This document shows, in pieces, positions 1 through 4,915 of a stretch of 6,837 bases of DNA (positions are counted from its first letter, which is position 1; each line of letters starts with the position of its first letter). The stretch is taken from positions 1 to 6,837 of the forward strand of contig DAHVAA010000084.1 of NCBI GenBank assembly GCA_027314845.1. Direction: 5' to 3'. This stretch comes from Thermoplasmata archaeon (lineage in GTDB: Archaea > Thermoplasmatota > Thermoplasmata > UBA184). The position numbers and the translations under genes are program-made. A model generated the notes under the pieces. It had not been told where the DNA came from. It made no database searches and worked only from the letters and a program-made list of their open reading frames with translations.

Positions 1-432
1 GGCGTGAAGCGCCGCTCGCAACTTCTGCGCGTTCGCAAGGTCGTAGAAGCTGTGGGCTCCCTCGACGAACCCCGGCGTGAGCTCCGGGTGGATGACCGAG
101 CCGCTCGCGATCACGAGGATGTCGTAGGGGAGCTCCTTCCCGCCCTTCAACATCACCTTGTGCGCCGGGGGGTCGACCTTCTCGACCTCGCCCTTCACGA
201 GCTGGATCGAGCGGTGGAGCAGCGCGCTCTCGTCACGCCGCGTCTCTTCCGGACGCATTTTTTCGAAGACGACCATGAGATAACCGGGCTGGTAGGCATG
301 GATCCCTTCCCGATCCACGAGCTGGATCTGCACTTGGCCGCTCGCGACCTCGACCTCGAGCGCCTTGCGAATCCGGTTCGCCGCCGTCGTTCCGCCGATC
401 CCGCCCCCCAGCACCAACACTCGCTTCGTCAC
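1..432 (-). CDS. SQR-like FAD/NAD(P) oxidoreductase, N-terminal part (cut by window edge)
   Basis: Only the first 144 codons are present; the gene runs off the left edge. The start is GTG at 432-430, with a clear GGAGG at 440-444 seven bases upstream. Residues 5-20 form a Rossmann dinucleotide-binding loop (VLVLGGGIGGTTAANR). An acidic residue follows the second strand (QIQLVDRE, 34-41), and YDILVIASGS (about 103-112) is the second FAD-contact strand. This layout, with the YQPGYL stretch near residue 50, matches the sulfide:quinone oxidoreductase / flavocytochrome c sulfide dehydrogenase flavoprotein family. Members oxidise sulfide to sulfane sulfur and pass electrons to quinone or cytochrome, usually at the membrane. 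No cysteine occurs in these 144 residues; many SQRs have a redox cysteine near residue 130, so a substrate other than sulfide is possible. It is the last visible gene of the leftward cluster, 23 bp after a tusA gene. Family is fairly sure, substrate is not. Confidence 0.85.
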   Translation of the reverse strand, partial: MTKRVLVLGGGIGGTTAANRIRKALEVEVASGQVQIQLVDREGIHAYQPGYLMVVFEKMRPEETRRDESALLHRSIQLVKGEVEKVDPPAHKVMLKGGKELPYDILVIASGSVIHPELTPGFVEGAHSFYDLANAQKLRAALHA

Positions 433-455
433 TTTCGTTCCTCCTTTCGTTCTCT

Positions 456-731
456 TTACTCGTGAGTCTTCCGTATCACGTACCGGTCGTATCCGGACTC
501 GGCGCGGACTTCGATCAACTGATGCTTCGCCTTCTCGAGCCACATCGGCACGTCCCGGCGCGACCCCTCGTCGCTCGAGAGCAGCTCGAACTCGGTCCCG
601 ACCGGCTCCTCTTTGATCACTCGAACGAGTTCCATCAGAGGACCGGGGCACCAGCTCCCTCGCGCGTCGACGATCATGCGCTTTCCGGCCTCCGAAGTCG
701 CGTCGGCCGGCGCCGCGCCCGCCTCGCTCAT
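456..731 (-). CDS. tusA: TusA-family sulfur carrier protein (CPGP type)
   Basis: This 91-residue protein has the TusA/SirA fold signature: IVDARGSWCPGPLMEL at 20-35 with the sulfur-accepting Cys28 in a CPxP motif, then a beta strand (EFELLSS) and SRRDVPMWLEKAKHQLIEV, matching the helix that follows in TusA. TusA proteins carry a persulfide (or thiosulfonate in archaeal homologues) on this cysteine in the cytoplasm and trade sulfur with DsrE-type proteins. The ATG at 731 overlaps the stop of the upstream DsrE2-type gene by four bases (ATGA), so the two are probably translationally coupled. A longer reading frame reaches 854 but its extra residues lie inside the upstream gene. The first 18 residues are low-complexity (A/E/S/G), so Met19 is a possible alternative start. 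It differs clearly from the other TusA at 1675-1911, which suggests a separate partner. Confidence 0.9.
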   Translation of the reverse strand: MSEAGAAPADATSEAGKRMIVDARGSWCPGPLMELVRVIKEEPVGTEFELLSSDEGSRRDVPMWLEKAKHQLIEVRAESGYDRYVIRKTHE

Positions 732-1165
732 ATGAAATACGTCACGTTCGCCGACCGGGTCCGGTCGACGAAAGTGGCCACCCCCGTCACGCTTTCCACG
801 ATCGGGTCGAGGTCCGCCTTCGAGAGCCCCAGGATCTCCATCGATTGGGAGCACGCGTAGATGTGGAGCTCCCCGAGCGTCCTCGCCATCTCAAGGATCG
901 CCTTCCAGTTCGGAGCGCCCTTGGCTCGGAGCGCGGTCGCGAGGCGGTCCCCCGCCTCCCCGTGGCCGGGACTGACCGACGAAGACGCCGGTCCCCCCGC
1001 CTTTCGGAACGCCTCGAGACCCCAGTAGCTCGCGAAGACGTCCACGCGCATGCCCATCGCGATCGCCCCGCTCACGAGGGTCGCGAAAGGAAGGAGTTTG
1101 TCGGCCGCGCTCTCGGTGAGGACGACCGCCATCTGATCCGCGGGAGGGACCGCTTCGTCCGTCAT
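728..1165 (-). CDS. DsrE2-type sulfurtransferase-like protein (downstream copy)
   Basis: The protein has 145 residues. Visible DsrE2/DsrE-like marks are an N-terminal strand (MAVVLTESAADKL), an alanine/glycine-rich helix (LVSGAIAMGMRVDVFASYWG, 30-49) with the family's aromatic-WG turn, and the reactive-cysteine segment YACSQSMEILGL (103-114) with Cys105 as the only cysteine. It ends in VTYFI, matching the LTLFI ending of its upstream paralogue. Proteins of this family exchange persulfide or thiosulfate with TusA. No membrane helix stands out, unlike some longer DsrE2 proteins. The start ATG at 1165 has GGAGG at 1174-1178, eight bases upstream. It lies 27 bp after its paralogue and overlaps the following tusA by 4 bases. 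The region around residues 55-85 is Gly/Ser/Pro-rich and looks like a variable linker. Family assignment is confident; the subtype (DsrE2 or DsrE3) cannot be settled by eye. Confidence 0.85.
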   Translation of the reverse strand: MTDEAVPPADQMAVVLTESAADKLLPFATLVSGAIAMGMRVDVFASYWGLEAFRKAGGPASSSVSPGHGEAGDRLATALRAKGAPNWKAILEMARTLGELHIYACSQSMEILGLSKADLDPIVESVTGVATFVDRTRSANVTYFI

Positions 1166-1192
1166 GTGCGGTCCCTCCCCGGCCCGCGCCCT

Positions 1193-1648
1193 TCAGATGA
1201 AGAGCGTGAGCGCGTCCGGTCGGGATGCGAGCTCGAGGTAGGTGCTCGCGCCGATGATGTCGTCGACCTCACCGACGAGGTTCGAGCGGGTGAGCCCGAA
1301 CATGTCCATGGTCGGCGAGCAGGCGTGGATGTGGACCCCCGCTGCCTTCGCCTGCTGCATGAACTGCTCGACGGTGGGGAACTTCGCCGCGATCGCTTTC
1401 TGCATCTCCGGCGGGAAGACGTCCATCGACTTCTTCCGGCCTTCGGGCGTGAGGAGCTGCATCCCCCAGAAAGTGAAGTACATGTGCGAATCCATGCCCA
1501 GGGCCCGGGCCGTCGTGGCCAGGATCAGGGACGGGTACGCCATGTCCGCGCCGCCCTTCGAGACGACGAGAATGAGGGACTTCTTCCCCTCTCGCTTGGC
1601 CTGTTCCACCGTTTCCGTCGCCTTCGTCGCCGCTGCTCCTCCGCTCAT
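1193..1648 (-). CDS. DsrE2-type sulfurtransferase-like protein (upstream copy)
   Basis: The protein has 151 residues. The hallmark FTFWGMQLL (58-66) of the DsrE2 / peroxiredoxin-family-like group is present, preceded by a strand (SLILVVSKG) and helix (AYPSLILATTARALG). The conserved cysteine lies in HACSPTMDMFGL (108-119), with Cys110 the only cysteine. The protein ends in LTLFI. The first 22 residues are charged and alanine-rich. DsrE2-type proteins work in the cytoplasm or at the membrane as sulfur donors or acceptors for TusA; an archaeal TusA/DsrE pair of this kind has been shown to carry thiosulfate in Metallosphaera. The ATG at 1648 is preceded by GGAGG at 1663-1667, rather far at 14 bases. 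It lies 26 bp after tusA (1675-1911) and 27 bp before its paralogue. Together the four genes form a tusA-dsrE2-dsrE2-tusA block. Confidence 0.87.
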   Translation of the reverse strand: MSGGAAATKATETVEQAKREGKKSLILVVSKGGADMAYPSLILATTARALGMDSHMYFTFWGMQLLTPEGRKKSMDVFPPEMQKAIAAKFPTVEQFMQQAKAAGVHIHACSPTMDMFGLTRSNLVGEVDDIIGASTYLELASRPDALTLFI

Positions 1649-1674
1649 GATCCCTTCGTTTTCCTCCGTTTCCT

Positions 1675-1911
1675 TTACTTGTGCTCGAGCACGAATCGAT
1701 AGGTGCCGGCGTCCTCCGTGTTCTCCCTCAACGGATGTCCCGTCCGCTTCGAGAACGCCACGAAATCCGACGGGGCCGCCGGGTCGTCGGCAAGGACTTC
1801 GAGCAGCTCCCCCGTCTTCAGCGTCTCCATCATCGAGCTCGCCTTGAGGATCGGCATCGGACAGAAGAGCCCCCGCGCGTCAAGCTGCGTCTTCGGATGC
1901 ACCGCGGACAT
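1675..1911 (-). CDS. tusA: TusA-family sulfur carrier protein (CPMP type)
   Basis: A typical TusA of 78 residues: LDARGLFCPMPILKASSMME at 10-29 with the persulfide-carrying Cys17 in CPMP, then LLEVLADDPAAPSDFVAFSKRTGH, the strand-aspartate-helix section of the family, and a final strand (TYRFVLEHK). It carries sulfane sulfur in the cytoplasm and probably exchanges it with the adjacent DsrE2-type proteins. Two starts are possible: ATG at 1935 (86 residues) or ATG at 1911. I chose 1911 because GAAGG (1921-1925) sits nine bases upstream, the eight extra residues add nothing to the TusA fold, and an AT-rich promoter-like stretch abuts the earlier ATG. It is the first gene after a break in the tight overlaps upstream, so it may head its own transcript. 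Confidence 0.93.
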   Translation of the reverse strand: MSAVHPKTQLDARGLFCPMPILKASSMMETLKTGELLEVLADDPAAPSDFVAFSKRTGHPLRENTEDAGTYRFVLEHK

Positions 1912-1935
1912 TGTGAGAAACCTTCGCACGGCCAT

Positions 1936-1985
1936 GTGGGGGTGGCTATTTTGACTTTACGATTGTCCAAGGATAAGACGCACCG
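1936..1985 (-). promoter_or_regulatory. AT-rich gap, candidate promoter of the tusA-dsrE2 block
   Basis: This is the only AT-rich gap inside the leftward cluster. Read on the minus strand it holds CTTATCC near 1972-1978 and AAAATAG near 1947-1953, either of which could act as a weak TATA box. The second would place a transcript start about 13 bases before the ATG at 1911. The segment TTGTCCAAGGATAA (1964-1977) is an imperfect dyad (TTxTCC-AA-GGAxAA) and could bind a dimeric regulator. All of this is inferred from composition and spacing. Confidence 0.35.
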
Positions 1986-2381
1986 TCATCCCGTCTTCTC
2001 GGACCGCGCGGGCTCCCCCATCGAAAGTTCGCTCCGGTCGAGGATCGCGGCCTTGGGGATCGTGAGGACGTTGCGGTACGCCGGGAAGAGGTCGGCGCCG
2101 TACCGTTCCGCGAGAAGCGGGTTCTCCGCCGAGAAGGCGACCTCGCCCAGCGCGAGGAACTCGTCGTCCTCCCGGAGCAGGATCCCGGCGACGCGGAAGA
2201 CCGGTCCCGGGAGCCGCTCGGGTCGGTCGGGGAACTCCAGCGGATTCGGGTCTCGATAGCGGACACAGATGACGCGGACCTCGGCCGGGCCCGGAGAAAC
2301 CTGCTTCCCCGGTTCGGTCGCCCCGGGGCCGTCCCTCATCGGAAGAGGGACGAACGGAACGCGCGGGCTGTCGTCGCTCAT
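1986..2381 (-). CDS. Hypothetical protein, 131 residues, in the sulfur-transfer cluster
   Basis: I do not recognise this gene with certainty. The first ~33 residues are Pro/Gly/charged and probably disordered. The rest (34-121) alternates short strands: EVRVICVRYRDPNPLEF, VFRVAGILLREDDEFLALGE, and NVLTIPKAAILDRSEL. The pattern of a turn, 'G-hydrophobic-LL-acidic-D-FLALG', then 'IPK-AI-R-EL' resembles small SH3-like beta-barrel proteins of unknown role, but that is only an impression. There are no membrane segments. One cysteine (Cys39) lies in a strand, not in a motif. The ATG at 2381 overlaps the upstream DsrH-like stop by four bases (ATGA), so it is co-translated with the DsrEFH-like set and probably works with it. 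A longer frame to 2507 is just overlap with that upstream gene. Codon use is as GC-rich as its neighbours. Confidence 0.75.
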   Translation of the reverse strand: MSDDSPRVPFVPLPMRDGPGATEPGKQVSPGPAEVRVICVRYRDPNPLEFPDRPERLPGPVFRVAGILLREDDEFLALGEVAFSAENPLLAERYGADLFPAYRNVLTIPKAAILDRSELSMGEPARSEKTG

Positions 2382-2707
2382 GGTAGTTGGACCACCACTT
2401 CGGCGTCCATGACGGCGTCGACCAGCGCTACCGCCGACACGACCTGTACCGCGGGGGAGGGCGGGAGCCGCAGGCCTCGCCCTTTCGCGTCGTCCTCGAG
2501 GACCCAACGGACCGAAGGGACCGCAGGCGCGGCTTGCTCGAGGGGGACCTCGGAGTCATAACTCGCGCTGCCGAGCAGGACCTCCACGACCCTCTTCCCC
2601 TGTTGCGCCCACTTTCGACGAAGGGTGGTGAGCACCGCCGCTTCTTCGACGGCGAGCGGTGCCGTACGGACCACCAACACCCCGGCCCGAGGGAGCCCCT
2701 GCGTCAT
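2378..2707 (-). CDS. DsrH/TusB-like small protein, third member of a DsrEFH-like trio
   Basis: The protein has 109 residues and no cysteine. The C-terminal half, VRWVLEDDAKGRGL (67-80) followed by AVQVVSAVALVDAVMDAEVV, follows the pattern of DsrH/TusB (a strand, acidic-D-x-x-x-RGL, then a hydrophobic strand and a helix). The N-terminus is a beta strand (AGVLVVRTAPL) and a helix (VEEAAVLTTLRRKWAQQG), as in the DsrE/F/H fold. In bacteria DsrE, DsrF and DsrH form a cytoplasmic alpha2-beta2-gamma2 complex that passes sulfur to a carrier. The gene position after DsrE-like and DsrF-like genes supports the call more than sequence does. The DsrH cysteine known from Allochromatium is absent, so any role would be structural. 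The ATG at 2707 overlaps the upstream stop by 4 bases and its own stop overlaps the next start by 4. It could equally be a diverged DsrE- or DsrF-family protein. Confidence 0.65.
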   Translation of the reverse strand: MTQGLPRAGVLVVRTAPLAVEEAAVLTTLRRKWAQQGKRVVEVLLGSASYDSEVPLEQAAPAVPSVRWVLEDDAKGRGLRLPPSPAVQVVSAVALVDAVMDAEVVVQLP

Positions 2708-3072
2708 AACGGCACCACCCGGCTCGCGCGGAGCACCCACTCCGCCGCCTCCTCGTCCCCGACCGGCTGGAGCGGGAGCCCCTCGAGGAGCGCTTCCCAG
2801 GGGATCGACCGGCGGGCCAGCGAGGGAAGGTGGACGAGCGCCGGTCGGTCGTTCGCCACGATCCCCGCGAGACTCTTCGAGAGCGGCGGCGCGTACCGGT
2901 ACGCCTCCTGCCCCCCGACCAGGGCGCGAACGCCGTCCGCGATGAATAGCCACCGTACCGGGAGGTCCAGGGCGGTCGACATCGCTGCCAGTCGGATCCC
3001 CTCGGACAAATGGACGGTCGAGTGCGGGGTCGACCGGACCCAGAGCAGGACGGGCCGCTCGGGCTCCGTCAC
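2704..3072 (-). CDS. DsrF/TusC-like protein, second member of a DsrEFH-like trio
   Basis: The protein has 122 residues. It starts at GTG 3072-3070, which shares four bases (GTGA) with the stop of the DsrE-like gene; the in-frame extension upstream lies inside that gene and is not expected to be translated. The DsrE/F fold is visible: strand (PVLLWVRSTPHST), helix (HLSEGIRLAAMSTALD), strand (VRWLFIADGVRAL, 39-51), with the DGV turn shared by DsrE and DsrF/TusC. Downstream, PALVHLPSLARRSIPWEAL takes the place of the second strand and helix. There is no cysteine at all, which agrees with DsrF proteins being the non-catalytic subunit in the known complex. Overlaps on both sides (4 bases each) mean tight stoichiometric coupling. 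DsrE-superfamily membership is good; the exact DsrF assignment rests on gene order. Confidence 0.7.
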   Translation of the reverse strand: MTEPERPVLLWVRSTPHSTVHLSEGIRLAAMSTALDLPVRWLFIADGVRALVGGQEAYRYAPPLSKSLAGIVANDRPALVHLPSLARRSIPWEALLEGLPLQPVGDEEAAEWVLRASRVVPL

Positions 3073-3428
3073 AGCTCCTCCGTGAAGGAGAGGAAGCGGT
3101 CGGCGGACCGGAGCAGCTCGCTCAGGTCCTCGAGCGTTCCGCTCCGCGCGTTCGCGATCAGGGCCGTGTCGTCCAAGCCGCGGAATCTTGCGCAGGTGCT
3201 GCAGCTCACGACCTCGGCACTCGGGGGCAAGCGCGCGAAGCGGCCCACAACGCCTTCCTCGGGCGCCTTCAGCAGCGCCCGGCTCGCGCAGTAGACGCCG
3301 TCCGCGAGCAGGAAGACCGTGACCCGTCGCCCGGTCCGGGTCGCGGCCTCTGCGAGGGATACCGCGGTCTCGGCCGCCCGGTGTTGGACCGGAGAGGTGA
3401 AGATGAGAAGGCCGAGGTGGCCGCTCAC
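3069..3428 (-). CDS. dsrE: DsrE/TusD-like sulfurtransferase subunit
   Basis: The protein has 119 residues. Its DsrE-fold marks are GLLIFTSPVQHRAAETAVSL (strand, then helix, 6-25), VTVFLLADGVYCASRAL (36-52) with the DGVY turn, and VVSCSTCARFRGL (73-85), which holds Cys76 and Cys79 at the place of the active-site cysteine of DsrE/TusD. It is the only one of the three adjacent DsrE/F/H-like proteins with cysteines, so it should be the sulfur-binding subunit that accepts or gives persulfide to a TusA or similar carrier in the cytoplasm. The start codon is GTG (3428-3426), overlapping the stop of orf81 by four bases; its stop overlaps the next start by four bases. The C-terminal helix (LEDLSELLRSADRFLSF) is usual for the family. 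Confidence 0.85.
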   Translation of the reverse strand: MSGHLGLLIFTSPVQHRAAETAVSLAEAATRTGRRVTVFLLADGVYCASRALLKAPEEGVVGRFARLPPSAEVVSCSTCARFRGLDDTALIANARSGTLEDLSELLRSADRFLSFTEEL

Positions 3429-3670
3429 GGGGCGCCCGACCCCGCGAACACCCTCCAGCCCGCCCGGGTGCAGAGATAGGTCCGGCCGTTGATCCGCACG
3501 ACCCCACCGAGGTCAACGGAGCTGTCGTAGAACAACTTGTGAAGGATCGCGAGGTCGCTGGGCTCGGTCACGGCGGGCGCCGACTCCATCGTTTCGGCCT
3601 CGAACGGGTCCCCGACGCGGCGCAGGATCGCGACCGCGCGGGCCGGTCCCGAGCGGCTCGGCTCACCCAC
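3425..3670 (-). CDS. Small hypothetical protein (orf81) between mrp and dsrE
   Basis: I do not recognise this protein. From GTG at 3670 it has 81 residues; from ATG at 3589, 54. I prefer 3670: an AGGAG lies ten bases upstream, the stretch up to 3589 has strongly GC-rich third codon positions in this frame as real genes here do, and the overlap with the ATPase stop (8 bases) fits the style of the operon. The ATG at 3589 has GAGG eight bases upstream and cannot be excluded. Visible features are an amphipathic stretch ARAVAILRRVGDPFEAE (10-26), a helix LAILHKLFYD (40-49), and a compact beta-looking end, GGVVRINGRTYLCTRAGWRV, with a single cysteine (Cys67). There are no membrane segments. Co-translation with the ATPase and the DsrE-like gene suggests a role in the same sulfur-handling complex. 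Confidence 0.6.
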   Translation of the reverse strand: MGEPSRSGPARAVAILRRVGDPFEAETMESAPAVTEPSDLAILHKLFYDSSVDLGGVVRINGRTYLCTRAGWRVFAGSGAP

Positions 3671-4595
3671 GGGTCGTCGACTCCTGCGCTCGCCCCGGGA
3701 CATCGGGCGCGCCCTTCGATCCCCGCGCGGCGCGCATCCGGTCGAGGAGGAGCCGGACTCGCTCGGCGACCAGTCGTGTCTCGGGCGAGCGGAACTCCTC
3801 GATCCGGCCCGCGTCCGCGAGCGCGGGGAGGCCCGGCGCAATCGGGAGGCTTCCGAGGAACGGGATGCCCATGCGCGAGGCGTACTCGGGTCCGCGGGAC
3901 GGCCCGAACAGGTCGATCCGGTCGCCGTGCGGGCAGGTGAGATACGCCATGTTCTCGATCAAGCCGAGGAGCGGCGCGGCGAACGTCTTCGCCATCGCGG
4001 AAGACTTGGCGACCACTTCGGCCGATAGCTCGGTGGGCGCAGTGACTACCACCACGCCGTCCGGGTCCAAGGATTGAAAGACGGTCATCGGCGCGTCGCT
4101 GGTTCCGGGAGGAAGGTCGACGACGAGATAGTCGAGCTCGGGCCACGCGGTATCCTTGAAGAGACCGCGGATGGCGCTGTTGATCATCGGCCCCCGCCAG
4201 ATGAGCGGGATCTGGGTCGAGGCGGTCACTGCCGCCATCGACATGACGTAGACACCCCCCTTCGAGCGCAACGGTTCGATGTGGACGCCGTCCGCGGAGA
4301 GGCGTGGCACTTCCGTGACCCCGAAGACCCGCGCGATCGAAGGGCCGGTGATGTCCGCGTCGAGCACGCCGACACGGGCGCCGGCGCGGGCCAACTCGCT
4401 CGCGAGGATGGCGGTGACGTAGGTCTTGCCAACCCCCCCTTTGCCCGAAAGGACCGCGAGGACCGAGCGGACCCGCGTGCGTTCGAGGCGGCCGATCCCG
4501 AAGCTCGCGTCGGGCGCCGGTGCCTTCGCCGGAGGCACCGGGGCCATCGGGAGCGCGGTCGGCACCTCTTCTCCCGGGGGCGATGCCATCGACAT
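3663..4595 (-). CDS. mrp: Mrp/NBP35-type P-loop ATPase (ApbC family), lacking the CxxC pair
   Basis: From ATG 4595 the protein has 310 residues, near the family's usual length without an N-terminal DUF59 domain. It has the deviant Walker A SGKGGVGKT (50-58), VGVLDADITGPSIARVFG (75-92), and Walker B-like DYLVVDLPPGTSDAPMTV (155-172). Family members bind ATP and carry [4Fe-4S] clusters as dimers for delivery to target proteins. The usual cluster-binding CPxC after ENM is CPHG here (Cys221), so the second cysteine is replaced by glycine and there is no other cysteine. The first ~35 residues are a Pro/Ala-rich tail. The longest start is ATG 4637 (324 residues), but it lies only ~12-18 bases from the AT island taken as the TATA box, and the extra codons include TTA, rare here; I therefore prefer 4595 (4589 is also possible). 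It heads the leftward cluster. Confidence 0.9.
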   Translation of the reverse strand: MSMASPPGEEVPTALPMAPVPPAKAPAPDASFGIGRLERTRVRSVLAVLSGKGGVGKTYVTAILASELARAGARVGVLDADITGPSIARVFGVTEVPRLSADGVHIEPLRSKGGVYVMSMAAVTASTQIPLIWRGPMINSAIRGLFKDTAWPELDYLVVDLPPGTSDAPMTVFQSLDPDGVVVVTAPTELSAEVVAKSSAMAKTFAAPLLGLIENMAYLTCPHGDRIDLFGPSRGPEYASRMGIPFLGSLPIAPGLPALADAGRIEEFRSPETRLVAERVRLLLDRMRAARGSKGAPDVPGRAQESTTRG

Positions 4596-4644
4596 CGTCC
4601 AGTCGACGGGGCTACGTAATCCCTTGTATCGGTCCATTCGCCCG

Positions 4645-4660
4645 AGAACTTATTTCGGGG
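4645..4660. promoter_or_regulatory. Shared AT island, candidate divergent promoter
   Basis: In the GC-rich gap between the divergent ATPase and DUF1059 genes, the only AT-rich run is GAACTTATTTCG. On the plus strand CTTATTT (4649-4655) can serve as a TATA box, placing a transcript start near 4678, about 39 bases before the DUF1059 ATG. On the minus strand the same bases read AAATAAG, giving a start near 4626, about 31 bases before the ATG at 4595. Spacing uses the usual archaeal 25-27 base TATA-to-start distance; no experimental support. Confidence 0.4.
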
Positions 4661-4716
4661 CGTGAGGTAGGGACCTTGGCGGCCGCGCACCGCGCGGCGG
4701 CGGAGGACGAGCGAGG

Positions 4717-4896
4717 ATGTCGCAAGTAGCGTTCGGGTGCAGTTCGTTGGGATTCCCGTGCGAATGGGCGACGCGGGGCAGCACCCCGCAGGAAATCGTC
4801 GAACGGGTCCGCGAGCACGCGCGGTGCGCCCACAAGATGACGGACCTGTCCCCGGACGTCATTCAACGGGTCGAGTCGGCGATCCGCCCGGCGTGA
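4717..4896 (+). CDS. DUF1059 family small protein
   Basis: A 59-residue protein with the DUF1059 pattern: FGCSSLGFPCEWATRGST (6-23) with two cysteines and the C-x6-C-x-W spacing, then EIVERVREHARCAHKM (27-41) with the conserved helix HAxxxHxM, and a final helix DLSPDVIQRVESAI. Conserved Cys8, Cys15, His34 and His39 could bind a metal, but the family's function is unknown. The ATG at 4717 has GGAGG (4702-4706) ten bases upstream. The gene is the first of the rightward set, 19 bp before the FixX-like ferredoxin. The stop is TGA at 4894-4896. Recognition rests on the overall pattern and the length, both usual for the family. Confidence 0.85.
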   Translation: MSQVAFGCSSLGFPCEWATRGSTPQEIVERVREHARCAHKMTDLSPDVIQRVESAIRPA

Positions 4897-4915
4897 GCGG
4901 GTAGGCGTTCGTCGC

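Noticed and set aside
845..1702. Plus-strand open frame of 285 codons opposite the DsrE2-type genes
   Set aside because: Arg/His-rich translation with no domain pattern, opposite well-recognised minus-strand proteins.
3073..3516. N-terminal extension of the DsrF-like frame up to 3516
   Set aside because: It lies within the DsrE-like gene and has an Arg/Gly/Pro-rich, non-protein-like translation; GTG 3072 with a 4-base overlap is the natural start.
3568..4146. Second minus-strand frame starting with GTGA at the ATPase stop (GTG at 3666)
   Set aside because: Its translation is Arg/Ser/Pro-rich and stops at 3568; the frame from GTG 3670 has coding-like third positions and leads into dsrE.
4226..4690. 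Minus-strand frame of 154 codons overlapping the ATPase start
   Set aside because: Arg/Ser-rich shadow of the ATPase gene, which has clear Walker motifs in its own frame.
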